A stretch of DNA of 14,804 nt from an uncultured Bacteroidota bacterium (GTDB lineage Bacteria > Bacteroidota > Bacteroidia > Flavobacteriales > Flavobacteriaceae), in NCBI GenBank assembly GCA_903819815.1, contig CAIJFC010000263.1, positions 1-14,804 on the forward strand. The letters run 5' to 3'. The position numbers and the translations under genes were made by a program. Below, piece after piece: positions 7,543-14,804 of the stretch; the stretch's first letter is position 1, and every line of letters begins with the position of its first letter. The notes beneath the pieces are model-generated. The model was not told the DNA's origin, made no database searches, and saw only the letters and a list, made by a program, of their open reading frames with translations.

Positions 7543-8316
7543 ATGGTTTTATTTAAAAGAAACCCTTTTGGACATGTGCTTTTTATTAAAAAATGGTTAA
7601 TCCGAATTTTCGGTGGTATCACCCATAAAAGATACCGTGGATTCAACCATTTGCAAATTGAAGGTTCAGAAATCATCAAAGCTTTACCGGACACTAATGT
7701 GCTTTTTATATCCAATCATCAAACGTATTTTGCTGATGTGGTGGCAATGTTTCATGTATTTAACGCCAGTTTATCTGGCCGTGATAATTCTATTAAGAAT
7801 GTAGGCTACTTATGGAATCCTAAGTTAAATATTTATTATGTAGCGGCAAAAGAAACGATGCACGCCGGATTATTACCTAAAATTCTGGCTTATGCAGGGG
7901 CAATAACTGTAGAAAGAACCTGGCGGTCTTGCGGAAAAGACGTAACCGAAAAACGAGAGGTAAACCCAGATGATACCGAAAATATTCGAATTGCATTGGA
8001 TGACGGCTGGGTAATTACTTTTCCACAAGGAACTACAAAATCGTTTAAACCCGTAAGAAAAGGTACCGCTCACATCATAAAACAATACCGACCAATTGTA
8101 GTTCCAATTGTAATTGACGGTTTTAGACGTTCCTTTGATAAAAAAGGATTGCGAATGAAAAAGAAAGGAATCAAACAATCATTTGTCATAAAAAAACCTC
8201 TAGAAATTGATTATGATAATGATACTATTGAGGAAATTGTTGAAAAAGTCGAATTTGCTATTGAGCAACATCCATCGTTTTTAAAAGTAGTTCCAGCTGA
8301 AGAAATTGAGAATTAA
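7543..8316 (+). CDS. PlsC-like 1-acyl-glycerol-3-phosphate acyltransferase family protein
   Basis: The protein has 257 residues and belongs to the lysophospholipid acyltransferase (LPLAT/PlsC) superfamily, whose members transfer acyl groups to lysophosphatidate or similar acceptors at the inner membrane. Block I is SNHQTYFADVV, with H59 and D65. Block III is TFPQGTTKS (159-167), a variant of FPEGTRS, and block IV is IVVPIVIDGF (185-194). The catalytic histidine and aspartate are separated by five residues rather than four (HX5D instead of HX4D). Basic, hydrophobic stretches at the N-terminus (KKWLIRIFGG) suggest peripheral membrane association; there is no clear signal peptide. It is probably co-transcribed with the Nudix gene upstream. 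Acceptor specificity (lysophosphatidate, lysolipid or an ornithine or aminolipid precursor) cannot be decided from sequence. Confidence 0.85.
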   Translation: MVLFKRNPFGHVLFIKKWLIRIFGGITHKRYRGFNHLQIEGSEIIKALPDTNVLFISNHQTYFADVVAMFHVFNASLSGRDNSIKNVGYLWNPKLNIYYVAAKETMHAGLLPKILAYAGAITVERTWRSCGKDVTEKREVNPDDTENIRIALDDGWVITFPQGTTKSFKPVRKGTAHIIKQYRPIVVPIVIDGFRRSFDKKGLRMKKKGIKQSFVIKKPLEIDYDNDTIEEIVEKVEFAIEQHPSFLKVVPAEEIEN

Positions 8317-8332
8317 TATATTGGCTTAAAGC

Positions 8333-9394
8333 CTATAAGTTCTTGTTTTTATAATAGTTTACCAATAAATCTACAAACCTACTGTAGCCATCAATCCCAT
8401 CTTTTTGCTGATTCATTTTAAGGAACCGATCGTAAAATAGATGAAACCCTGTTTCCACAAATGATTCATAGTTGTCCCAAAAATCTTCACTCTCTTTATA
8501 GTTTTTTATAATTCCTGGGTGAACTGTTTTTAGCAATTTTTTAAATTGTACTTCATCATTAAATTTCCAATTACTCAAACAATAATGTAGGGCATGATTG
8601 TAACCCGAATATTGAAAATAAAGATTTTCATTATTAATGGAAGCTAAAAAACCAATGAAATTAGCTTCACTTTCAGAAGCATAACCCAACTGGTGCGCCA
8701 TTTCATGAGTTAAGGTGGTAGGGAAATTATACATCGGGATTTTATCATTTACCTGAGCTTCATTGGTAAAAGGATTCAAATAGCCGCTAAAACCCATGTA
8801 ACTTAAAGGCAAACTAAATAGTGATTTTTTAATACTTGAATGTTTGTAATTTAATGATGGAATTTGTTTTGAAAGAGATTGATAACCCTTTAAATTCATT
8901 TCAAAAACTTGCTCTTGAGAATAAGGAAAAACAACTTTTACAGAATCGTTTTGAGTTATTTGAGAATGAATGGAATTTGTTTTTGCTATTAATTGTTTGG
9001 TAAATATTAATAAATCTTCATTGGAATATTCTTTTTCAATTTTCAATTTTTCAAATAATGGAACACGATAATAATTCAATCCCCAGAGAATATTAAAGAA
9101 AAAATAAAAAACCGAAAAGTAACTTAGAATTTTAAGTGATCTATCTTTCCATGATAATTTGATGATTTTACGATTTTTAATATAACCAATAATTAAAAAT
9201 AATATTGCAAATAAATAACCAAAATCTCCAATAGAGAAAGGAATAAACCCAAAAATTATCCTTGAAAAACTTGAAATAGAAGCGTAAAGTCCGTTGCTAT
9301 AAAAACCTTCAATAAATTCAGGAAAAAACGAAATTATTTGAACCAATACAATTTGAATAAGTAACCCTAAAGGAAGATAATATTTTTTCTTCAT
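8333..9394 (-). CDS. DUF3810-type membrane protein with HExxH zinc-protease-like motif
   Basis: The protein has 353 residues. The N-terminal part holds three hydrophobic segments (about 6-25, 42-71 and 88-105), placing the rest of the chain next to the membrane. The C-terminal domain contains LTHEMAHQLGYASESEANF: H230, E231 and H234 form an HExxH zinc-binding motif, and E243, nine residues after the second histidine, is a plausible third ligand. A conserved region before it (SYMGFSGYLNPFTNEAQV) and the WGLNYYR near 104-110 match my memory of DUF3810, a Bacteroidota family of unknown function. The motif suggests a metallopeptidase, but no activity is established. It converges on the acyltransferase gene with only 16 bp between stops, and its start is divergent from pepD. 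The ATG at 9394 immediately precedes a MKKK plus hydrophobic helix, typical of a membrane-protein start. Confidence 0.8.
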   Translation of the reverse strand: MKKKYYLPLGLLIQIVLVQIISFFPEFIEGFYSNGLYASISSFSRIIFGFIPFSIGDFGYLFAILFLIIGYIKNRKIIKLSWKDRSLKILSYFSVFYFFFNILWGLNYYRVPLFEKLKIEKEYSNEDLLIFTKQLIAKTNSIHSQITQNDSVKVVFPYSQEQVFEMNLKGYQSLSKQIPSLNYKHSSIKKSLFSLPLSYMGFSGYLNPFTNEAQVNDKIPMYNFPTTLTHEMAHQLGYASESEANFIGFLASINNENLYFQYSGYNHALHYCLSNWKFNDEVQFKKLLKTVHPGIIKNYKESEDFWDNYESFVETGFHLFYDRFLKMNQQKDGIDGYSRFVDLLVNYYKNKNL

Positions 9395-9485
9395 AGTAAT
9401 AAAATAGATTGTTAAAGTAACAAAATTTGATGAATTATTAATTTAAAATTATTGTTTTTTATTATAAAACTATCTTGGGTCTTTG

Positions 9486-9493
9486 TAACTTTG
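9486..9493 (+). promoter_or_regulatory. Probable -7 element of the pepD promoter
   Basis: TAACTTTG matches TAnnTTTG exactly and lies 32 bp before the pepD ATG, giving a leader of about 25 nt. No well-placed TTG -33 element is present (nearest upstream ones give spacers of 8 and 31 bases), so the promoter is either weak, helped by an activator, or miscalled. Confidence 0.5.
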
Positions 9494-9525
9494 GAGAATA
9501 AAACTAAGAAAATAAAAATATAACG

Positions 9526-10989
9526 ATGAGTCAAGAAATTAGAAACCTCGAACCAATAGCCCTTTGGAATAAATTTGCCGATTTAAATGCGGTTCCTAGA
9601 CCTTCAAAAAAGGAAGAACGCGTGATCGAATTCATAAAAAACTTTGGAAATAATTTAGGATTAGAAACTTTTGAAGATGAGATACGAAATGTAATCATCA
9701 GAAAGCCAGCTACTTCAGGAATGGAAAACAGAAAAGCGGTAGTTCTTCAAGGGCATTTAGATATGGTTCACCAAAAAAATTCTGATACTGTTTTTGACTT
9801 TGACACGCAAGGTATCGACATGTATGTAGATGGTGATTGGGTTCGAGCCAAAGGAACAACATTAGGTGCCGATAACGGATTAGGAGTAGCAATGATCATG
9901 GCTGTTTTAGAAAGCACTACAATGAAACATCCAGCAATTGAAGCCTTATTTACAATTGATGAAGAAACTGGAATGACAGGCGCTTTGAACCTAAAAGGGG
10001 GTATCCTAAACGGTGAAATCCTGTTGAATATGGACACCGAGGAAGACGATGAAATTGATATCGGTTGTGCCGGTGGAATTGATGTAACTGCCACAAGAAA
10101 ATACAATGAAGAAGAAACTCCTGAAGGATCTGTAGGATATACTATTACGGTAAAAGGGCTAAATGGTGGTCACTCTGGAATGGACATTCACAAAGGTTTG
10201 GGAAATGCCAATAAAATAATGAACCGTTTATTGTTTGATGGTTTTGAGAATTTTGGACTTCAAATTGCTGAAATAAATGGGGGTAGTTTACGAAATGCCA
10301 TTCCAAGAGAAAGTGTGGCGAAAATTATTGTAGCACAAATGTATGATGAAGCGTACGTTTTTGACATGCAAGAAATTATTAATGATATTAAAACTGAATT
10401 TAAAACTACCGAACCAAACTTAGTTATTGAAATTTTAAAGTCGGAATTACCCGTTAAAGTTATGGATTTGGGAGTTCAAGAAGGTATTATCCGTTCGATT
10501 TATGCGGCTCATAATGGGGTTTACAGAATGAGTGCCGATATGGATGATTTAGTTGAAACTTCAAATAATGTGGCTCGAGTAATCATTAAAGATGGTGAAA
10601 TTACTGTTGGATGTTTAACCCGTTCTTCTGTTGAAACGTCTAAGTTTGATTTGGCTAATTCTTTACGTTCCGTTTTTGAATTGTGTGGTTGCGAAGTGAC
10701 ACTAGCAGGTTCTTACCCGGGATGGACTCCAAATGTAAATTCGGAAATTCTGGATGTTTTGGTTTCAATATATGAAAAACAAAACAAAGAAAAACCAAAA
10801 GTGGTAGCCTGTCATGCCGGTTTAGAATGCGGTATTTTAGGAACTAATTATCCTGATATGGACATGATTTCATTTGGTCCTACAATTCATGGTGCCCATT
10901 CTCCTGATGAAAGAGCAAGTATTAAATCGGCTCAGAAATTTTGGAAATTTGTATTAGAAATATTGGAGAATATTCCTTTAAAAAAATAA
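9526..10989 (+). CDS. pepD: Aminoacyl-histidine dipeptidase (M20 family, PepD/carnosinase type)
   Basis: This is a 487-residue cytosolic dizinc peptidase that hydrolyses Xaa-His and a range of other dipeptides. M20 landmarks are all in place: QGHLDMVHQ with H77 and D79; GADNGLGVAM with the bridging D116; DEETGMTGAL with the catalytic E146 and the metal ligand E147; NMDTEEDDEIDIGCAGG with D170; and GPTIHGAHSPDERA with H458. These residues align one for one with those of E. coli PepD, which has 485 residues, so the protein is full length. The lid/dimerisation domain in the middle (about 190-390) includes GGHSGMDIHKGLGNAN. The ATG at 9526 has a near-perfect -7 box upstream and an A-rich leader without Shine-Dalgarno. 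It is monocistronic and ends at a terminator shared with the OmpA-like gene. Confidence 0.95.
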   Translation: MSQEIRNLEPIALWNKFADLNAVPRPSKKEERVIEFIKNFGNNLGLETFEDEIRNVIIRKPATSGMENRKAVVLQGHLDMVHQKNSDTVFDFDTQGIDMYVDGDWVRAKGTTLGADNGLGVAMIMAVLESTTMKHPAIEALFTIDEETGMTGALNLKGGILNGEILLNMDTEEDDEIDIGCAGGIDVTATRKYNEEETPEGSVGYTITVKGLNGGHSGMDIHKGLGNANKIMNRLLFDGFENFGLQIAEINGGSLRNAIPRESVAKIIVAQMYDEAYVFDMQEIINDIKTEFKTTEPNLVIEILKSELPVKVMDLGVQEGIIRSIYAAHNGVYRMSADMDDLVETSNNVARVIIKDGEITVGCLTRSSVETSKFDLANSLRSVFELCGCEVTLAGSYPGWTPNVNSEILDVLVSIYEKQNKEKPKVVACHAGLECGILGTNYPDMDMISFGPTIHGAHSPDERASIKSAQKFWKFVLEILENIPLKK

Positions 10990-10995
10990 ATTATT

Positions 10996-11028
10996 AAAAA
11001 AATCGCCCTTTTTATAAGGGCGTTTTTT
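10996..11028. terminator. Bidirectional intrinsic terminator between pepD and the OmpA-like gene
   Basis: CGCCCTT (11004-11010) pairs perfectly with AAGGGCG (11016-11022) around a five-base loop. A seven-A run lies to the left and six T to the right. Both pepD (stop at 10989) and the convergent gene (stop at 11033) can use it. Confidence 0.92.
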
Positions 11029-11032
11029 ATTT

Positions 11033-12976
11033 CTATAATGAAATTATTATAAATTCACTTCTTCTATTGGCTTGGTGTTGTTCTTCAGTACATTCAACCC
11101 CATCAGAACAATTATTTACTAATTTAGTTTCTCCATACCCTTTAGCTGTTAATCGATCAGCAGCTATACCTTGTTTAATTAGCCATTTTCGTGTTGATTT
11201 TGCCCTGTTATTAGACAACACATCATTATAAGAATTTGTTTGGCGGCTATCCGTATGTGAATTAATTGCAATTTTCATTGTTGGATATTCCAATAATACC
11301 TCTAAAATTTTAGCCAATTCAATAGCGGCATCCGGTCGAATATTATATTTATCAAGGTCAAAATAAATTTCTTTAATATGGAAAACTTTGGACAAATCGG
11401 TTCCGGGACCTATAGGAATATCTGTTTTATCAATAACCAAAGTCGTTTTAGTTTCTCCAGAATAATTTGGAATTTGAATTTCCTTATCATCGGTAGAATA
11501 ATCTGTTTTGGAAGCTCTAATAAAAAAACCTGCACTACAATCTACGTATCCGAAATTGAATTCTCCCTTTTGATTTGAAATCTGAGTGCTAATTAACTGA
11601 TGGTCTTTTGAAAATAAAGAAACATCTGAACCAGGTAGAATTTCATTAGTTTGTTTATCTAATACAATTCCAGCAAGTTGTTGTTCACAAGGATAAACAA
11701 TAGGTTTGTTTTGTATAAAACCATATATATCATCATTTCCTTGCCCTCCATCTCTATTGGAAGTGAAAAAACCACGGTGGGTAGCTTCATTAATACAAAA
11801 AGAAAAATCATCCATTGTACCATTTACAGGTGCTCCAATATTTAAAACAGAATTTCTTTTATTAATTTTATTTAGATCCACTTGAAAAATATCAAGTCCT
11901 CCTAAACCCGGTCTTCCGTCAGAAGCAAAATATAAAATCCCAGATTCTGAAATAAATGGAAATGTTTCACGACCCTCGGTATTGATACTATTGCCTAAAT
12001 TTTCAGGTTCTCCAAAATTACCATCTGATTTAATCTCCACTTTATAAATATCAGAATTCCCTATAGAACCTGGTCGATCCGAAGCAAAATATAGTGTTTT
12101 TTCGTCTGGACTTAAAGCAGGATGTGCGACTTGAAAATTATCGGAATTAAATGGTAGTTCAGCAATATTATCCCATTCTTGTTTTTCATTTAAATAGGCT
12201 CTATAAATTTTTAACAAACTATTTCCTTCCGAATTTTTCCCTTTTTTACCTTTTAAAAAATTATTTCTTGTAAAATAAACCGTTTTACCATCTTTTGTGA
12301 AAACAGGTGTAGATTCATTAAATTTCGAATTGATATTTTTGGAGAATTTTTGAGGATCAGAAACCAATCCTTCAGAAGATATAGTTCCAGAAAATAATGT
12401 AGCGAAAGGTAAACCCGTCCAAGAATGTGTTCTTTGGTAAATGCTATTCGATTCTCTAGAAGATGAAAATACCAATTTATCTTTATAAAAAGCTCCTCCA
12501 AAATCTGAATTTGGTGAATTAATTGTCAATGTATTTATTTCAAATCTATCCGAATTCTGTTTAATAAAATCTAAGTAATTTTTATCTGATTTAAAAAGGA
12601 CAGAACGTTGTTGATTTGGAACCAACAGTAGAAATTGATTCATAAATTTATCTGATTCTTCGTTTTTACCTGTTGATTTTAGGGTTAAAGCATACCGATA
12701 ATAATATTCAGAATTGGGGTTTTTAGATACTGAAAATAGTTTTTGGTACCATTCCGCAGCTGTTTTATAATTGGCATTATAATAATAGGCATCGCCGATT
12801 TTCTGACAAAGATCGGCGTTAATAAAACCTTTTTTTACCACCTTCTCGTATATTTTAATCGCATCGATATAAGATAACTTATTAGTTTTATTATCACCAC
12901 TAGTTATTCCTCTTTGTTGAGCAAATAAAGGCAACAAATTGAAAATTAATAGGAAAAATAATAAAACTTTTTTCAT
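11033..12976 (-). CDS. TPR-PD40-OmpA family outer-membrane/periplasmic protein (T9SS-associated type)
   Basis: The protein has 647 residues. A signal peptide spans 1-19 (MKKVLLFFLL.. ending LFA, then QQ). A TPR-like helical region occupies about 35-130. PD40/WD40-like propeller blades follow, visible as LVFSSSRES (168-176), VYFTRNNF (233-240), LYFASDRPGSIGNSDIY (295-311), LYFASDGRPGLGGLDIF (348-364) and GFFTSNRDGGQGNDDIY (402-418). A carboxypeptidase-regulatory-like sandwich lies at about 432-500. The C-terminal OmpA domain (about 532-647) has IYFDLDKYNIRPDA and SHTDSR, with D576 and R591 fifteen residues apart as in the peptidoglycan-binding pair of E. coli OmpA, then NRRSEF. It probably links an outer-membrane complex to peptidoglycan. 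It starts 8 bp after the PorP/SprF stop, so the two are one operon; similar pairs accompany T9SS cargo genes in Flavobacterium. Confidence 0.92.
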   Translation of the reverse strand: MKKVLLFFLLIFNLLPLFAQQRGITSGDNKTNKLSYIDAIKIYEKVVKKGFINADLCQKIGDAYYYNANYKTAAEWYQKLFSVSKNPNSEYYYRYALTLKSTGKNEESDKFMNQFLLLVPNQQRSVLFKSDKNYLDFIKQNSDRFEINTLTINSPNSDFGGAFYKDKLVFSSSRESNSIYQRTHSWTGLPFATLFSGTISSEGLVSDPQKFSKNINSKFNESTPVFTKDGKTVYFTRNNFLKGKKGKNSEGNSLLKIYRAYLNEKQEWDNIAELPFNSDNFQVAHPALSPDEKTLYFASDRPGSIGNSDIYKVEIKSDGNFGEPENLGNSINTEGRETFPFISESGILYFASDGRPGLGGLDIFQVDLNKINKRNSVLNIGAPVNGTMDDFSFCINEATHRGFFTSNRDGGQGNDDIYGFIQNKPIVYPCEQQLAGIVLDKQTNEILPGSDVSLFSKDHQLISTQISNQKGEFNFGYVDCSAGFFIRASKTDYSTDDKEIQIPNYSGETKTTLVIDKTDIPIGPGTDLSKVFHIKEIYFDLDKYNIRPDAAIELAKILEVLLEYPTMKIAINSHTDSRQTNSYNDVLSNNRAKSTRKWLIKQGIAADRLTAKGYGETKLVNNCSDGVECTEEQHQANRRSEFIIISL

Positions 12977-12984
12977 AATTATGG

Positions 12985-13899
12985 TTAAAAAAATCGTGGC
13001 GAAACTAATTTATCATTTTTAAATACAAATTCATAGCGAATAAAAATTTCATGCGAACCGGAATTGTATCTCGACAAATTAGTGGTATCAAAATCATAGC
13101 TATAACCAATAAACAATTCATCATTTACTTGAAAACCTGCCAAACCAGTCAAAGCAGCATCCACCCGATATGCAGCACCTAAAACAAATTTATCCATAAA
13201 TAAAGCGTTCCCGGAAAGATCTAATTGAACTGGGGCGCCAGTAACTATTTTAGAGACTATTGCTGGTTTAAATTTAATCCAATTGGAAACATCGAAAACA
13301 TACCCACCGATGAAATAATAGTTCCTACTTTGAGAATTGATAGCAATTTCATTGTCGTTATAGAAATTTGATTCCATTAGATTAGGAATTGACAATCCCA
13401 GATAATACTTGTCTGAATGAAGATACATACCCACTCCAAAATTAGGAGACATATTGGAACTTAAACTTTTCCATTTGGGATCATTTGCTTGAAATGGGGT
13501 AACTTTATATTGATCAAAACTAAAAAAGCTCGCGGTTCCTTTTGCACCAAAAGATAAATTAGTCTTTTCACTTAATCGAATAGTATAGGAAATATCACCT
13601 GAAACTGTGGTTTGTTCGGTTGGTCCGATTCGATCCGAAATAGCAGAAATTCCCAGACCTAAATTAGTTTCTGGAATTGGAGTATTAATTGAAAAAGTAC
13701 TCGTTGTTGGAGCGCCCTCTAATCCAATCCATTGAGATCGATGCAATGCCAAAACACTCAATACATTTCGGGATCCCGCGTAGGCAGGATTTACAGAAAT
13801 CGTATTGTACATATATTGAGAATATTGCGCTTCTTGCTGAGCATAAATAGAATTTACGAGCAATAGTAATATACCCAAAAAAGTAAATTTAATTTTCAA
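12985..13899 (-). CDS. PorP/SprF family type IX secretion system membrane protein (TTG start)
   Basis: The protein has 304 residues and is an outer-membrane beta-barrel of the PorP/SprF family. Members assist secretion or surface attachment of type IX cargo, especially giant adhesins with type-B C-terminal domains such as SprB. A signal peptide (MKIKFTFLGILLLLVNSIYA) precedes the family hallmark: QYSQYMYN (25-32), NPAYAGSR (37-44) and HRSQWIGLEGAPTTSTFS (53-70). The chain ends in FF, consistent with a barrel. The first codon is TTG (plus-strand CAA at 13897-13899). An in-frame TAG lies three codons further upstream and no ATG lies in frame before the signal peptide, so TTG must be the start unless there is an upstream frameshift. 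It is the promoter-proximal gene of the two-gene unit, but no TAnnTTTG element is visible in the 300 bp upstream on its strand. Family assignment is confident; T9SS role is inferred from family. Confidence 0.93.
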   Translation of the reverse strand: MKIKFTFLGILLLLVNSIYAQQEAQYSQYMYNTISVNPAYAGSRNVLSVLALHRSQWIGLEGAPTTSTFSINTPIPETNLGLGISAISDRIGPTEQTTVSGDISYTIRLSEKTNLSFGAKGTASFFSFDQYKVTPFQANDPKWKSLSSNMSPNFGVGMYLHSDKYYLGLSIPNLMESNFYNDNEIAINSQSRNYYFIGGYVFDVSNWIKFKPAIVSKIVTGAPVQLDLSGNALFMDKFVLGAAYRVDAALTGLAGFQVNDELFIGYSYDFDTTNLSRYNSGSHEIFIRYEFVFKNDKLVSPRFF

Positions 13900-14309
13900 A
13901 TTAAACTAATTATATATAATTAAGTAAAAATAGGAAAAAAAGAAAGTAATTGTATTGCTTAATAAATTTAAATTGCTGTTAATTTATTTTTTAGAAAGCT
14001 AATTTTAATAGAAAATGAAACAATATATCAATACTAAAATTATAGATAATCGATTAAATTTTTAATATATTAGATGTACTTATCACTTTAGGATTCTTAC
14101 CCAATTTAAATATTAGTGGCTTCTTCAGGATTGATTGTTTTTTTTAAAAATAAATCTCGTTTTTATTTGTATTAAATTCAACTTAAACAAATGAACCTAA
14201 TCTATTTTTTAGTATTTTTATATAAATAATTAATTTCATAACAAATTAAGAAGTTAAGCAGTTTAGAATGGAAAATCCAGCAACTGTATTTTAATTTTAC
14301 CCTACTATT
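13900..14309. other. AT-rich intergenic region without recognisable gene
   Basis: This 410-bp stretch lies between the divergent PorP/SprF gene and the partial gene at the right edge. It is markedly AT-rich with long T and A runs. I see no tRNA, hairpin terminator, direct repeat or insertion sequence. The only frames beginning with ATG are tiny (14015-14065, 14191-14229 and 14268-14294). No perfect TAnnTTTG box occurs on either strand, so the promoters for the flanking genes remain unidentified. Confidence 0.6.
13907..13922. repeat. 16-bp perfect AT-only palindrome upstream of the PorP/SprF start
   Basis: TAATTATATATAATTA reads identically on both strands. It ends 8 bp before the TTG start of the minus-strand PorP/SprF gene, so it falls in the leader or core promoter. 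Its position would allow an operator or a weak leader hairpin, but such AT palindromes arise readily by chance in DNA of this composition. Confidence 0.4.
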
Positions 14310-14804
14310 TTGAGAGTATTTTTTCTTTTTATTGGTTTATTTTTCTGGCTAATTTTATTAGGGTTTTTCTTCGTGTATTTTAATGATTATTTCTATTTTA
14401 TTCTCTTTTCATTTATTGGTTGGTTGATCACAAGATTTTTAAAAAAAAGCATAGCTACCTCCATTTTTAATTGTGTATTTGCAGTAGAATTGCTATTTAT
14501 AATTATGACTCTTTTTTTAAATAATAGCTATTTAATTTACCCTACAACATCCAAAAAGATAGGAATTGTAACAATCAAAAAACCTATAGAGTTAAGAGAA
14601 AAATCATCAACTAAGCTAAAAGATTACCAGGTTGAAAAAGAAATAGTTTGGTATGATTTTATTTCAAATCTTTATGAAATTAAATACATTACTCGCTATT
14701 TTTCGTATTTAGAAACTAAAGAAAATCACAAAAAATCCGAATATAATTATCGCTTAAAAAGAGTTGATGTCATTGAATATTATAATAAATTATATATTAA
14801 TTTA
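14310..14804 (+). CDS. Partial gene for an unrecognised membrane protein (3' end outside window)
   Basis: An open frame of 165 codons runs to the window edge without a stop. The first 71 residues form three hydrophobic segments (about 3-22, 26-43 and 52-71) broken by short polar turns (YFNDYF; RFLKKS). A Lys/Glu- and Tyr-rich, probably soluble part follows (YPTTSKKIGIVTIKKP ... VWYDFISNLYEIKYITRYFSYLETKEN). I do not recognise a family. The only plausible start is TTG at 14310: an in-frame TAA sits at 14292-14294 and the next in-frame ATG (14502) lies inside the third helix. An ATG at 14268 is in the same frame but is closed by that TAA after eight codons, so a nonsense-interrupted longer N-terminus is an alternative. 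Length without a stop supports a real gene; identity is unknown. Confidence 0.6.
   Translation, partial: MRVFFLFIGLFFWLILLGFFFVYFNDYFYFILFSFIGWLITRFLKKSIATSIFNCVFAVELLFIIMTLFLNNSYLIYPTTSKKIGIVTIKKPIELREKSSTKLKDYQVEKEIVWYDFISNLYEIKYITRYFSYLETKENHKKSEYNYRLKRVDVIEYYNKLYINL

Noticed and set aside
8323..8333. GGCT-TAA-AGCC hairpin between the convergent acyltransferase and DUF3810 genes
   Set aside because: Four-pair stem without a T-run; unlike the strong terminators at the other convergent junctions. These two genes therefore have no visible terminator.
14015..14065. 16-codon frame starting ATG in the AT-rich gap
   Set aside because: Too short, no supporting motif or promoter. The 12-codon frame at 14191-14229 was rejected for the same reason.
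1..14804. CRISPR array, tRNA/rRNA genes, insertion sequence, prophage or integrase
   Set aside because: No regularly spaced repeats, cloverleaf-like sequences, transposase or integrase motifs or flanking inverted repeats were seen on reading both strands.

Overview
The window looks like a piece of a Bacteroidota chromosome, most likely Flavobacterium or a close relative. The reasons are: strong AT richness; A-rich leaders without Shine-Dalgarno sequences; several TAnnTTTG-type -7 promoter elements; a CarboxypepD-like domain fused to a TonB-dependent receptor; and a PorP/SprF gene paired with a PD40/OmpA gene, which is typical of type IX secretion (T9SS) and gliding bacteria. Most of the window is ordinary core genome.

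Layout. 1-2370 holds a TonB-dependent siderophore-type receptor (+). It converges on a small membrane/TPR-like protein (2479-2994, -), with a bidirectional terminator between them. A divergent promoter region (about 3017-3088) then leads to rpmH (L34, 3162-3323, too short for routine ORF lists) with its own terminator, followed by carB (3447-6299). carB converges on a stand-alone DUF4268-type gene (6328-6762, -) through a perfect 38-bp palindrome that contains both stop codons at mirror-image positions. A Nudix CoA-pyrophosphatase-like gene and a PlsC-like acyltransferase (6865-8316, +) form a probable two-gene operon. They converge on a DUF3810 membrane protein with an HExxH motif (8333-9394, -). 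pepD, an M20 aminoacyl-histidine dipeptidase (9526-10989, +), follows and shares a bidirectional terminator with the convergent T9SS-type pair: a PorP/SprF-family barrel (12985-13899, -) and, 8 bp downstream, a TPR-PD40-OmpA protein (11033-12976, -).

The right end (13900-14804) differs. It has a 410-bp AT-rich stretch with no recognisable gene, then an open frame starting at a TTG codon (14310) and running off the window. This frame encodes an unrecognised three-helix membrane protein.

How the genes relate. The receptor, the PorP/OmpA pair and the dipeptidase fit a lifestyle of high-affinity nutrient uptake and surface protein secretion. carB (pyrimidine/arginine precursor) and rpmH are housekeeping. 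The points I would look at again are: a CarB that ends where the allosteric domain should begin; the PorP/OmpA pair with no giant adhesin next to it; the TTG starts at 13899 and 14310; the HX5D acyltransferase motif; the symmetric stop-codon palindrome; and the unknown gene at the right edge. I found no clear evidence of a new multi-gene system, mobile element, CRISPR array, or tRNA or rRNA gene.
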